Assembly (NCBI GenBank): GCA_021292165.1
Contig: CM037879.1
Coordinates: 42,927,802 to 42,991,801 of the forward strand
Direction: 5' to 3'
From: Shinisaurus crocodilurus
Lineage: Eukaryota; Chordata; Lepidosauria; Squamata; Shinisauridae
DNA length: 64,000 nucleotides
The notes beneath the pieces were generated by a model that saw only the letters and a list, made by a program, of their open reading frames with translations, ran no database searches and had not been told where the DNA came from. Below are positions 20,715 to 32,126 of the stretch, in pieces. Both the position numbers and the translations under genes were made by a program. Within the stretch, counting starts at the first letter, position 1; every line of letters begins with the position of its first letter.

Positions 20715-21950
20715 TCAGTTTAAAGCCCTCCTGATTAGGTTCCTCATGCTGTGGCCAAACACATACTTCCCAGTCCTTGTGAGGTGCAACCCATCCTTTG
20801 CCAGCAGTCCATCTTCCAGGAACTGTAGCCCATGGTCCCAGAATCCAAATCTCTTGCGTCGGCACCACCTTTGTAGCCAGTCAGTCACTCGGAGTATTTT
20901 TCTTTCCCTTTCTATTTGTCTTCCAAGTACTGGAAGGATGGATGAGAAAACTATCTGGGCCCCAAAGTTCTTGAGTTCCCTTCCCAACTCTTCAAAGTCT
21001 GCCATGATTTCTTTGTAACTCCGCTTGGCAGTATCATTTGTACCCACATGAGAAGAAAGGGGTATGTGTCGGTGGGCTGTATGAGCCTCGGCAGCTGCTC
21101 TGTCACATCCTTAAATTCCGTGCCCCGGGGAGACAGCACACCTGGCGAGTCCATGGGTCTTCGCGACATATTTTGGCTTCAATCCCCTGCAGGAGGGAGT
21201 CTCCCACTACTAGTACAGTAATACCTTGGATTACAAGTAACTTGGTTTGAGAGCGTTTTGCAAGACAAGCAAAATTTTTAATATTTATTTAATTTTTTTT
21301 GACTTGATATACAAGCGTCGTCTTGCAATACAAGTACTGTAGTACGGCTTAAATTAAAAATCTCTGTACAAATTTTTTTTGGGGGATTTCGTTTTGATAT
21401 AAGAGTGTTTTGGATTACAAGCACGTTTCCGGAACGAATTATGCTCTCAATCCAAGGCATGACTGTACTCTTCTCTTTCTCTTGCTGTAGGCCTTGGTTT
21501 GATTGCCTCCACTTGACTGACCTTCAGCCTCTTGCTATCACGTTGGGTGCCAGATAATTCGTCCTCTGCAGGCTGTCCTCTGCTCTCGTCCTCAAGTACA
21601 TGGAAGCGGTTCCATAGCTCCACTGCTTCCACTGGCGCAGAATGTCTTCTAGTTCTTCTGCTCCTAACAGTCACCCTTTTCCAGGGAGTTCCCCCTACGT
21701 TATTTTCCCTTGCCTCAGCAGTCTCCGACTCTGCCTCATCCTGCCGTTGCCCTTCTGGCTACGCTTTGCTGCTGTAGATCCATCGTTCTGTCTAAGAACT
21801 CTTCACTTTCTCTTATACTCCTTAGGGTTGACACTTGCTGTTCCAGTCCTCTCTGACCTTTTCTTCCAACAGCGTGACCAGCTTGCACTTGTTGCATGTG
21901 TAGGCCATGTTGATCTCCAGCAGGAAAAGAAACATTGCACACACATTGCA
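20715..21950 (-). pseudogene. CR1 ORF1: zinc-knuckle/coiled-coil and SGNH-esterase domains, broken
   Basis: Near 21900 the frame reads NMAYTCNKCKLV with a CxxC motif, then LEQQVSTLRSIRESEEFLD, a leucine-rich coiled coil. Further on comes ELWNRFHVLEDE, and then the esterase block I GDSLLQGIE (about 21185-21205). Blocks MGTNDTAKRSYKEI and KDGLHLTRTGK complete the esterase (20715-21047). These are the known parts of CR1 ORF1. It is disrupted by the mariner-like element at 21216-21465 and by frameshifts near 21040 and 21740. Confidence 0.82.
21216..21465. mobile_element. Mariner/Tigger-like short TIR element, copy 1 (in CR1 ORF1)
   Basis: Ends CAGTAATACCTTGGATT and AATCCAAGGCATGACTG are inverted repeats flanked by TA (21214-21215 and 21466-21467). 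The 250-bp interior is AT-rich, with TTTGAGAGCGTTTTGCAAG. It is about 95% identical by eye to the copy at 46496-46749. CR1 ORF1 resumes on both sides, so this insertion is younger than the CR1. Confidence 0.85.
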
Positions 21951-22342
21951 GGTCACCACCACTGCAGATTCCTTTCCTTCCATAGTTCTCTGTTCCCTTT
22001 ATGTTTCTGCCTTTCTTTTTGTACTGGAATGTCCGGTGCCTTGTCCTGCCTTCCCTGAATGTTAACAACAGAGTCCCCCTGGCCTATAAGTGTGTGGTAT
22101 TAGAACAAAACAGACAATCTAGAAAATTTCTTAGGGACCTCCCCCTTGACCTCCGCTGCCAAACTCCTGTTTGCTCTCCCTGCTTGCTCGCTCTGTTCGC
22201 TCGCTCTCTGGGAGCCTGCTTGCCTTATCACAGCCCCAAGAACAGCTGGAGCCTCTTCCCTGTGCTTCTGCTCAGCTGGGAGTCAGGAACAGAATGAGCT
22301 CCCAGGCCTCACCCTTCCCTTTAAGCTCTCAGGCCACACCCT

Positions 22343-22470
22343 TCCCTTGCAGCAGCTGTTGTTGCACTCCAGCAAGTTGTACTGCAGCAGCTGTGGTTGC
22401 ACTCCAGCAAGTTATACTGCAGCAGCTGTTGGTGCACTCCAACAAGTTGTACTGCAGCTCTTGTTGTTGT
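22343..22470 (-). repeat. Tandem repeat of about 36 bp in CR1 5' UTR
   Basis: About 3.5 copies of a unit with CTCCAGCAAGTT(G/A)TACTGCAGCAGCTG. It lies at the upstream end of the CR1 on the minus strand. Repeated 5' UTR modules often carry LINE promoter activity, but that is inference here. Confidence 0.7.
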
Positions 22471-22526
22471 ACTACTCCGCTATCATCAGGAGGTTTGGGG
22501 TGCGCTGTCATCAATATGCGGATTTT

Positions 22527-22645
22527 ATTTTTATTTATTTATTATTACATTTATCAATCGCCCATCTGGCCGGTCACCCGGCCACCCTGGGCGATGTACA
22601 ATTAAAATACAATAAAAACACAATAAAATATAATAATTAAAACAA
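22527..22645 (-). repeat. LINE 3' tail, minus strand (L2-like)
   Basis: TTTTTATTTATTTATTATTAC followed by the complement of CATCGCCCAGGGTGGCCGGG. The same GGCGAT...AATAAATAAATA tail closes the + strand LINE at 23668. It is a separate fragment in opposite orientation. Confidence 0.6.
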
Positions 22646-22677
22646 AATAATTTTGTTATTTTGTACCTGAGCTGTAC

Positions 22678-23668
22678 ACACAGCTCTACCTCTCCTTCAA
22701 GTCCTCACCAAGGTTGGCTATTGAAACCCTGTCCAAGTGCCTGGAGGCAGTGGGTAGCTGGATGGGAAGGAACATGCTGAAACTGAACCCTGACAAGACC
22801 AAGGTACTTCTGGTGGGAGACAAGGGAAGTTAGGGGATGTTGACCTGGTGCTGAATGGGGTACATCTACCCCTGAAGGACCAGGTCCACAGCTTGGGAGT
22901 CATTCTAGACTCCCAGCTGTCCATGGAGGCTCAGGTGTCAGCTGTGAGCCGGGCGGCGCTGTATCAGCTCCATCTGATACGGCAGTTGCGCCCCTACCTT
23001 CCTAATCATCTGCTCCCATCAGTGGTTCATGCCTTGGTCTCCTCTCGCTGACACTGCTGTAATGCGCTCTATGTGGGGTTACCCTGGAAGACGGTTTGGA
23101 AGTTGCAGCTGGTACAGAATGCAGCAGCTCACCTGGTTAAAGGCTGCCGTCGGCGTGATCACATCACTCTAGTGCTCAAAGAGTTGCACTGGCTACCAGT
23201 TGTTTGCCAAGCCGAATTCAAGGTGTTGGCGTTGACCTTTAAAACCCTGTACGGCTCCGGTCCAGTTTATCTCAAGGAGCTCCTCCAGTAACATCAAGTA
23301 AGCCGCTTGACAAGATCTGCCATGGACGGCCTTCTCCCTGTCCCATCAGCCAGAGAAACCAGGCTGGTGGGGACTAGGAGGAGGGCCTTTTCTGTGGCAG
23401 CCCCCAATTTATGGAACTCTCTCCCCAGTGACCTCCGCCATGCCCCTTCCTTGATTAGCTTCCGCCGGGCATTAAAAACGTGGCTTTTCAGGCGGGAATA
23501 TGGGGTGGGTTAGGATTTTTAAGTTTTGTACTGTTTTTAATTGTGTTTTATACTGTGTGTGTGTGTGTGTGTGTCCCCCTTGTATTTTATTGCACTGTAC
23601 ATCAGAGTGGCCGGATGTCTGGTGAGATGGGCGATTCATAAATATAATAAATAAATAAATAAACCGGT
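22678..23668 (+). mobile_element. L2-like LINE ORF2 C-terminus and 3' end, + strand, degenerate
   Basis: Starts inside the reverse transcriptase with QLYLSFKSSPRLAIETL and NMLKLNPDKTKVLLVG. It then continues VHSLGVILDSQLSMEAQVSAV, VGLPWKTVWKLQLVQNAAAH, TLVLKELHWLPV and APNLWNSLPSDLRH, ending RRALKTWLFRREYG near 23513. At least three frame breaks occur (about 22830, 23050 and 23290). The 3' UTR has a (TG)n run at 23553-23575 and ends in AATAAATAAATAAATAAA. The clade is judged from memory of the squamate L2 C-terminus. Confidence 0.8.
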
Positions 23669-23689
23669 TTAGAAACATAAACTATAGAC

Positions 23690-25830
23690 CTGATTAAGCA
23701 TTTGCCTGAAAGCATGAGGGCTTAAGGCAGGGCTCTCCAACCTGGCTTAAAGTGTGTACTGAGATGGGGGCATGCCCTCTGGGCATGCCCCTCCCTGCTC
23801 ACGTCAAACATTGCCATGTTGAATCGGCAAGGTCTAAGAAGTTCTTCTCACATTCGCTTGAACATGAGTGGAACTCTCAGCGCAACTGGGAACCCTGGTT
23901 TATCAGACATTGGAGATAAGGGGAGAGATTTCCATGATAGCACTAGCAAGGGAATCCTTTGCTTTTCTCTGATCTCTGAGAGATTGGAGATAAACGGGAT
24001 AAGAAGTGCTGCTGCCATGGCAGATGTAGGCGGAGGGATCTGGTGGGCTGCCAGAAATGGCTATATGTGGTCTGTAGGCTGCACTTCTTACTTACACCAC
24101 TGCTCTACTTTATTCAGGCTTAGCAGGGTCTTCTGCAGACTGTGATCTTTAATATAAAACAGGGACAGGAAACATCCAGCCTGTGGACCGGATGTGGCCC
24201 CCGAGGGTTCCCTATCCCTGGCCCATGAGCTTCTTCTGCTGATATCTCTGCTCAGTAATCAGAAATAAGAGGGTATTTAAAGGCAATTAATTTATAAATA
24301 CCCTGCATAGAAATGAGCTCTGATTTAGACGCCTAAGAGCTGTTGCATTGGAGCTTACTAGACTTGCTTCAAATTATGCTGCGTTTTGTATGTTTGGTGG
24401 GAAAATGTCCAAATTAGTAAGAATTACAAATGCCTTTGGCCCTGCCCAGTCCTGGAATACAGCTCCAGAGATGCTTCCCACATTGGAATTTGGTCCCTGG
24501 GCCAAAAGTTTTTTGCCACCCAGATTTAAAACAAGGGAAAGTTCCTTTTGAACTGAATAGTCAAATGATGGAAAATGTAATGCCAGGTGGGTAGATTTTA
24601 AGCTTACAGGACATGCTTTATTTTACACTAGAACCTTGAGTTCACCAACTGGAGCCAGGTGCAAACAATAAGGTGGACATAGAATTGCTGAATTCCATCT
24701 GGAAATGCATGGGTCAGGTAACTGAAAGATTTCATTAAGCAAGTGGACATTGTCATAACACAAAGAAGCAATGCTGTAAATGACTTTAGTGAGTGTGATG
24801 ATAACTCACTGAGAGATGTCTTTCTACTTCTGTATAAAAATAATCCCAAGTTCATAAAAAGTCTCCTGTTGTATATTTGGTTGCCATCTTGTACAATGTA
24901 TTTCTCTGCCTTATTCAAATCTAAATCTGAAGTATTGCCATTTTCTCCAAAATGCTGCATACATTTTTCTGGCTTAGACTTCATTGCAAGGGGGGGAAAT
25001 GGCAGCAGCAAAAAAACAGAAGAAACAAAAGAAAAGGTGCTAAAGGTACAAAAATATTTTTCTAAACAAATGCTTAAAGGTTCTGCAAAAATAATGGGTT
25101 TTAGTTGAAATCAACCTTCCTCAGGTGCACAGAGCACTGAACATTCTTCTAACCTTGCCAAAATGGAGATTCTCCTCTTGAAGGAACATCTCTCTCCAAA
25201 ATCTCTGATGTTGGATAGGAATGGCTGTATTACATTCAGTGGTCATGAGCTGGTTGGTTTAAGTCTGTGGAAGCCATTTTCCACATTGGCTGCTGGCCAT
25301 GCTCCGGCAGCACCTAACTCCTGAACCATGGCACCTAAATTCATAAAATATAATAAAGCCAATTATAACAACCCAAACTAAGAACCTTTTGTAGTTATAC
25401 ACTAAAATAAATAAATAAATAAGTTTAATAATTCCAGGTTGGAAAAAAATGAAAGCTGTTTGGCTGTACTGCATACAGTGTAAGGATTCCCTCTTCATAC
25501 TTTGTATTGATGAGCCTTGTCTACACTTGTATGAAACTCTTGGTTTGCCTTCCTAGTTATGTCAAGGTCTACCACCGTTTCATGGTAGATTTTTTTCCGC
25601 TTCTGTGACTTGTTGGAAGGTGTTGCAGCTAGCCAAGATCTCATGATAAGTTCCCATTGAGAAACATACTTAGCCTATCTTATTTGTTCAATTATACCCT
25701 TGATTATCCCTCTTCTGGGATCTCTGTATTGTTTGCTCCAGCTTCATGTCAGGAGCAACTGCATTGGAAAGTCCTCAATTCTGCTTGACAACAAAATGGC
25801 CTGCTTGAAACTTTTTATAAATATTTAGAT
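23690..25830. other. Intron 1 sequence, mostly unrecognised
   Basis: No supported gene. A hAT-like end, CAGGGACAGGAAACATCCAG, stands alone at about 24161, without a visible partner. The overlapping open frames at 24628-25108 on both strands have no recognisable similarity. Confidence 0.4.
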
Positions 25831-26690
25831 GATCAGATTTAAGTTGCCACATTTTCTCAGTGTACCATAATATATATCACAGATAATTAATGCTGTCATG
25901 TTCATGGGAGACGGGAAATATACACTGCATTGTTTGAAGGCGACCTTCCCAGTCCCGTTACCCGAAGCAATGAGGTTCTTTATAAGTCAAACAAGATCCC
26001 AGTAAGCACAGACTTGTGACTTCTGAGAAGCTTTTGAGAACTCTTGGAAATCATGCTGTAGTTCATTGATTATGGAAAGGGCCACATCAAACTGTGCCTC
26101 AGATTGCACAGCATTGTTTGCTTTGAATAGCTTTCTCAAATGCCTAGTTGCATGAAGAACATCCGAATATGTATTGCTATCAGTTACCATCCAAAATGCA
26201 TCCCATTTCATTTGCTGTATTGCTTCAACTAAGGTTAGCATTCCAAGAGAGACCTTGCATAGTGTATACCATTAATAACTTACTCTACCACACTGATACC
26301 TAAAATTCCCATTTCTCCTAAAGCATCAGTAACTCCACTCCCATGGAGGTACTTGCCTATATAGTGCTGCAAATGTTGGCTGTATAAAAATTACCTATCG
26401 TAGGAATCAGGCCATCAAACTGCTTTGGGTGACTTAAAACAATATTGGCAACAAAGTGGGGGGGGGGGAACTATCATTGAAGAAGGGAAGTGTAGACTGA
26501 GCTGTGACAAAATACTGAGGAAGTGTACACTGTAGCTGGTTGTGTGATGGGGTGAAGACTATAAGGTAGGAAGCCAACCTGCCGATATACTGACATGTGA
26601 AATTAGTGTCTGACATCCAGCCTGTGAGTGTAAGTGTAAGGATGTCGTCATCCACTGAATTGATTCCTGCTTTCACTAGACTCAACACAA
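25830..26690 (-). pseudogene. Degenerate mobile-element protein of unknown family
   Basis: The minus strand carries one protein-like sequence spread over frames. MSDTNFTCQYIGRLASYL and HPKQFDGLIPTIGNF come first, then SGVTDALGEMGILGI, then MLTLVEAIQQMKWDAFW and AQFDVALSIINELQHDFQEF, ending SQVCAYWDLV and a stop. Small frame shifts link the parts and at least two stops interrupt it. I have a sense of similar sequences (GLIP, CAYW) in repetitive ORFs of several animals but cannot name the family. It is likely a dead transposon ORF rather than a host gene. Confidence 0.5.
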
Positions 26691-27480
26691 ATCCTGTATT
26701 ATTCTCTGCTGGTATTTGATTACACAGACTTGAAAATACTGTTAACTGGTGACCACATTAAATGTCGAGGTGGCTTCTGTATGTACTTTGCAATTAGTAA
26801 CCCTTTCTGATGTGTTCACTAAAATGTTTGATTGCCACCTGTAGTTTTTGTGCATATTTATCAGGAAAAAAGTTAGAAAGAAATAAAACAGATTTTATGA
26901 AGTTTCTTATAAATTTCAAGGATTGTTAAAACATTTTTAAAAACCATATGTATACAGAGCGGGCGAGTGAGAGAGCACTTCTCTCAGTGTGGGTGGAAAA
27001 GGTTCAAGGAGTATTTCAGTGAAATAAATATATGACCTGATTTGCACATAATGACAGCCCATAGTTTAAACAACCTATATGGGCTGTCCTGCATGAGTGG
27101 GAGAGAGTGAGCGTGCTGCCTCTTGCATGCCTGCTACTTCCACTTTTAATCAACAACCTATGATTGATCTGTTCGTAGGTTGCTGAGCGTGATGTGCGAA
27201 CTTGGAGCACCGTGTTGTTTAGGGGCTAAACAACCCAGTGGTTAACCCAACAACAAACCATGAGTTAACCACTTTTTTGTTAAGCATGAAAGCTGATAGG
27301 ATACAAAATAGGCTGCATAGAGCTTCTTCTTCTTTTTAAATGGCAAATATACCTTTGTATTTATTCTCACAACTATCATGTGGGGTAGATCATTTTGTTC
27401 CCATTTTACAAATGTTTTATAATGCATAAATCCTATGTAAATTGGCATTGCAATTCTGTTTTTGTTTTTTAATCTTACAG
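26691..27480. other. End of intron 1 upstream of the first visible MARK1 exon
   Basis: Contains a diverged copy of the CCTGGTTCNCA-type palindromic repeat (about 27030-27260) with AACAACCTAT and GGGCTAAACAACCC words. The branch/acceptor region of the following exon is TTTTTGTTTTTTAATCTTACAG. Confidence 0.45.
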
Positions 27481-27684
27481 CACACTTCTGTCGATGGATA
27501 TACTGAGTCCCATGTGCAGCCCACAAAATCAAGTAGCAGACAAAATATAGCCCGTTGCAGAATCTCAATCACATCTACAAATGAAGACCACCCTCACATT
27601 GGAAATTATCGCTTACTAAAAACAATAGGAAAAGGAAATTTTGCTAAAGTGAAGCTGGCTAGACATGTTCTTACTGGTAGAGAG
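27481..27684 (+). CDS. MARK1: MARK1 coding exon 2: N-terminal header and glycine-rich loop
   Basis: Preceded by a polypyrimidine tract and acceptor TTACAG, and followed by donor GTGCGC. Its 204 nt encode 68 residues, starting HTSVDGYTE and ending HVLTGRE. It supplies the start of the kinase domain, [19 protein letters not shown], whose GKGNFAKV is the ATP-binding glycine-rich loop. The donor is non-consensus after +2, but the next exon continues exactly with VAVK, which supports this boundary. In the family, the short region before it follows the MSxRTPLPTVNERDTEN start, which must lie in an upstream exon not visible here. Phase 0 at both ends. Confidence 0.95.
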
Positions 27685-28489
27685 GTGCGCTTTTTTCTCC
27701 TTTGTTTGGTAACAATATCCTGTTTTGCCTTATTCTTGCTTGGCTGTGTGCAATAAATGTTATTATCCTTTAACTGCGTGACTGAATATGTAACAGGCTT
27801 TTCTTGGAGCTAAATGAGTCATCAAGGTGGCCAACCAATGGGCAGAATTTGATTTGCCATTAAATCCTTCTGAAGCAGTGGGGTTGGGATTGGAGGTATT
27901 TTAAAGCACAACATAGGCATGGGGAGGGAGAGAGTGGAAAGATTTCCCCTCCAAAACAGTGGACTTCCCCTGGTGGGACTCTGAGATTAGAAGTAAACCC
28001 CACCAGGAGGGGGAAAATGCTGAGAACTGGTTTCAAGAAGAAAGCATAGGCAAGAGAAGGGTTCTGCTCTTTTCCCCTGTCCATTCATACTGTGTATTAA
28101 ATAGCTCTCACCCCCACCACCTTATAGGAAATTAGGAGGACTCAGGTTGGGTACTGTTCACGTCATGTTTAGTTGCAACCTTATCAAAAAGGTAAACCAT
28201 ATTTGTACAAGAGAAAATAAAAATACTCTGAAACATCTCGTTCTTCTTATTTCAAATACGAAAACCTATGACTAAAAATAAAAAAAGGCACCTGGCATTT
28301 AAATTGCACCTATGGCCTTAAGAAGTTATGCCTTTTTTCATTGCTGTTGTTGGCTGGAGTACAAAACTGATAGTAGATTACTGTTGCTGCCAGCATGAGA
28401 GACCTTTAAATAGGTTTTATTGGACAGAGTGGGTAGAGTGAATTGCTCTAAGAATGTATTTGTGAATGGAGATATGTACAATGTAGTGG

Positions 28490-28806
28490 GCCAGTTCACA
28501 CAACACAACAGCCCATCGTGTATTAATTTACCCTCAAGGAGCTGCGGTGTGTGCTGGTCACCATTATGAATATGCAACCCCCAATTGGGGGTTGTCGTGT
28601 CATGTGAACCCGGCCAGTGGGGGTTAAACAACCCTTGCATAACCCACAGTTGTTTAACCCTCAAATAACCTCCACCAGCTGGGTTTACACAACACAACAA
28701 CCCCCAATAGGGAGTTGCATATTCATAATGGCGGCCTGCATGTGCCACAGTTCCTTGAGGGTAAATTAACCCACAATGGGCTGTCGTGTCATGTGAACCA
28801 GGTCAT
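28490..28806. repeat. Palindromic element of the CCTGGTTCNCA family, double hairpin
   Basis: The outer arms GGCCAGTTCACACAAC...CCATCGTG and the complement ending GTGAACCAGGTCA are inverted. Inside are further inverted arms built of ACAACCCCCAAT(T/A)GGG and GTTTAACCCTCAAATAACC. It lies in the intron after MARK1 exon 2. There is no coding capacity. Confidence 0.65.
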
Positions 28807-29062
28807 TGTCTGTGGCATGAGAGAGTACACAAGTGTGCTTCGATTTGCTACTTGAGAATAATATTGAGCACTCAGCCAGATACCATGAAGCAGCTAAACG
28901 TGTGCCTAGGCCCACTGTTTTGTTGGAATTCCTAGTGTTTAAGTGAGATTAATTTCTTTGCTATTGTTAGGCTATTTGCTGGTGTTCTACTATCTGTAGA
29001 ATATAGCCTGTATTTTAAAATTAAATGACCACAAACCCTCACAACGGCCTCATTCAGACATT

Positions 29063-29205
29063 ATGGGCTGGTTTGCACAACATGACAGCCCACTGTGGGT
29101 TACACGACACAACAACCCCTGAGCGGGGGTTGGATATGCAAAGTGGCCAGCTCGTTGTGCATTAAAAGACAAGCCACATCATGTTGTGCAAACCAGTTCG
29201 ATGTT
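29063..29205. repeat. Palindromic element of the CCTGGTTCNCA family, short copy
   Basis: Arms GGCTGGTTTGCACAACATGA and the complement ending TGTTGTGCAAACCAGTTCG are inverted, with CCCCTGAGCGGGGG as a central hairpin. It lies 260 bp after the previous copy, in the same MARK1 intron. Confidence 0.65.
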
Positions 29206-29339
29206 AAACTTGAACAAGCCTTGGTCTCATGCACTCCTCTCCTCTAGTGCGGCCATCAGGAGATCAGAAGCTTTCTCTTCTGCTTCTATTAACCATGATT
29301 TAGGGTTGTATCCAAATGCCTAAACTGTTAATCTTTACT

Positions 29340-30210
29340 ATTGCATGGGCAGGGAAACTATGGTTCACACGCCAAATTTGGGCCACTGTCCACTTTCATC
29401 TGGTAGCCAACTCTTAACATCCCACTGAATTTGACACACACTCCCTGCCACCCCCACCTCCATCTGGCCCTTCCCTCAAAAGAGGGTGGTCACCGCTGTT
29501 TAAAGATGCTGGGTGTGCCTTTAGTTTAGGCAATGGAGTCCAACAGTGTGCGCTGCCTTCCCCACCTGACATTTCACCGGAGAGAGGAGGGAAGCCTTTG
29601 AAAGTATTTATCAGCCAGCTCTCAGCTGCCTTGATCCACCCCTTCAAAACTCAGGTGAAAGGCTATTTGCCTCTTCCAGCACACAAGCCTCAGAATCCAG
29701 CCATATATTTTGTTAGAAAATGCTTTGGACAAAGCCAACAGACTGTTCATTAGCCAGCTGCTCCCTGGAGAGGGAGGGTGAGAAGGGGGACAGTACGTAA
29801 GCGAAGGAGCGAAATGGTGGGGCAGGGCTCCACTCTCTCCCTGCCTGTTGTCTCCTTCAGGAGTTGCTTCTGGAAGTGCCTCGGAGCACCATCCTGCAGT
29901 GGTGCCCAACACCCCTCTCAGAGAGATAGCAGAGATGGGCTGGCAGAGAGAGGGGTGAAGTGGCCAAGAGAGGGGGGGCACATAGGATGGCATGGTAGAG
30001 AGAAAGAGGTGGGATGAAGGCCTGGAGAGAGCTTTGAAGGTGTGGATTGGTTGACAGCTGACTCAATTCACACTCTCCAAAGCATCTTTTTGGGCCTTTG
30101 ACCCACAGAAAAAACTGTTGGGCCCCCGATGGATTGTGTGGGCCCCAGTTGATCCCCCCCCCCCGTGGGCTAATGGCCCTTGATTAAAAAAAATATTCCC
30201 CACTCCAGGT
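29340..30210. repeat. Possible degraded hAT-type element
   Basis: Purine/pyrimidine-skewed sequence. CAGGGAAACTATGGTTCAC at the left and AATATTCCCCACTCC at the right look like the ends of the 'CAGGGGTNGGNAACC' class. I could not find a convincing 8-bp duplication. Confidence 0.3.
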
Positions 30211-30526
30211 TTATTTAAACAAGCCATCACCTAAACCATGGTGTGAAGTGCTCTTGTTTCAGTAAATCATAGTTAAGACTAATGACAGTTTGTCTGGGTT
30301 AAGAGTAACACTAAACTGCTGTTAGCTAAAAAACAAAACAAAGGGAAGCAAAAGCCTCAGAACTTGCAGCCATACCAGAGGCAGCAGGAGGGCATGAGAC
30401 CAAAGCTTTTTCATCTTGATGCTAAACCATAGTTTAGCTTTGTGTCTGAATTAGGTCATTGACAGTCTAAAACACATACTACTTGCATCTTTTTAAAAGA
30501 GTAATTTCTGTCATTTCCATTCTTAG

Positions 30527-30580
30527 GTTGCTGTGAAAATAATAGACAAAACCCAATTAAATCCTACCAGCCTACAAAAG
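30527..30580 (+). CDS. MARK1: MARK1 coding exon 3: catalytic lysine (VAVK)
   Basis: A 54-nt exon with acceptor TTCTTAG and donor GTAAGA. It encodes 18 residues, VAVKIIDKTQLNPTSLQK. The lysine of VAVK is the beta-3 lysine that binds ATP phosphates. Phase 0 at both ends. The 2.8-kb intron before it holds two palindromic repeats (28490-28806 and 29063-29205). The exon is too short to be found as an open reading frame and is recognised only by homology and splice sites. Confidence 0.95.
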
Positions 30581-32126
30581 GTAAGATTTTTTAAAAATGT
30601 TAACTATGTTGGCACCTTAACAATTTGACCCATGTAATTAAAAATAAAAACTTTATTTTTCCTTCTCTAAGGAAATGTTGTTTTGCCCTTATAGGATAAC
30701 TGAATTGCACTGAAAATAGTTTGTATGCACTGAGTTATTCGTCAGTTAGGTTGAAAGGGAGAGATGCTTGACAACCCAGGTGTAAGATGGGAGTGGCAAG
30801 AGTTTCTTGATGTACATTCTGCAATAGGAGTGTTTTGGAGTGTGGTGTTTGCTCCTAGGACTAGAACACTGCCAGTAAATTTACAGTGGGGTTGCCTGAC
30901 ATGGAAGGATGACTTGCTGCTTTTATAAAAATATTGGAATATGGCATTCCAGAAGGCTTTCAGTGACTTTTAATTTTGATTTCCACGATCAATTGGCTTT
31001 AATTTACAGTTGTATTTATATTATATTTTGAATGTTTGTAAGATACTTTTGAGAAGGCATTTAACTGAAATGTGAGTGCGACTGTGGAGACTGAATAATG
31101 TCCATCTCAAAACGTGGCTCTGTAATGATAAAGGTTTGCTTATAATGAATGCTTCTTTTTTAATACACTGCCTATCAGAATGTTCGATTTGTTTTGTTTT
31201 CTCCTACTGTATAGCCATTGTTGTGGAGTGGGGAAGTAAGCAACTGAATCCAGACATAATTAAGACAGGCATTTCTTATATTATCGCTTGTATGAGCTCC
31301 CATGTGGCGGGTGCTCTTTGCTATCGGCTGTCTGAGTGCACTGGTTTGATGCATGGTTTATCTGCATGGGTCTATCAGCCATATTTGGAGATGCACCATG
31401 CAGTGAGAATTGATCCATATGTTCAGCTGGTGCATCCAGACAGCTTTCAGCATAGAGCAGCCATCACACATAACATTTTTAAGTGGCCTCCAAAGTAGCC
31501 CCATCAGTCTTGTCTGGATTCATTTTTAGTTGGTTCACTCCCATGTTTTACCTGCTTTACCTACTACTAGACCTTCTTGGGATGATACTGGTGCATAATT
31601 TCTCTCTATAAATGGAATAAAACTTTCAACTCTTCATTGTCCCAACATTTGCTGCCATTATAGCATAGGTTAGTCACCTAAATTTCTTGTTTACCCAGCA
31701 AGGATCACCTAATGGATTTGGTCAGTGCTGTATATTGAAAATGAGAATATGGCCTTGCAGATCTTGTCCTACAAAATATTGGTAGTCATTCTTTGCAGAT
31801 TTGGAGTGATGCTGCTGAATAAAAGTGTGCTCTGTGTTTGTTTAAACACTTTTGTAAGAAATGATTATTTTACCATCCTTGAAAAATGGGACATTTCTTC
31901 AAATCTTTCCCCTGCACCTGCCTATTGCTGTTCTGTTAATATATATTCTTGGTCACCAGTATGAGAAATTGGTAACAGATATTACCAATTTTCCCCGCCA
32001 AACTTCAGATGGTGGTGGGACTCAGAAAAAAGTTTCAGATGAGGATCATAAAGTTTGGGCGGATTTGTATTGGTCATAGCTTGGAGTTCGAAGGCTACTG
32101 ACAATGGGTTTGATCCAGAGTAAGTA

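Larger units (their letters stand above)
18876..22480 (-). mobile_element. CR1 LINE, 3'-truncated, with 5' UTR, ORF1 and ORF2 N-terminal half
   Basis: Minus-strand order from the right: tandem-repeat 5' UTR (22343-22470), GC-rich leader, ORF1 (about 21930-20720), ORF2 endonuclease (20580-19800) and the start of RT to the YLDFSKAFDK region, where it stops at 18876. It is homologous to the CR1 at 11189-14016 but lacks the last third of ORF2 and the 3' UTR. This is the reverse of usual 5' truncation. A mariner-like element interrupts ORF1 at 21216-21465. ORF2 has a frameshift near 19776 and a stop near 19474, so it is dead. Confidence 0.9.

Noticed and set aside
24628..25108. Overlapping 121- and 127-codon ORFs on opposite strands
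   Set aside because: Neither shows a recognisable family. They could be part of the degenerate element nearby, but I cannot support it.
31076..31498. 140-codon + strand ORF in MARK1 intron 3
   Set aside because: No recognisable similarity, no splice context and no promoter. The length is within chance for 64 kb of six-frame translation.
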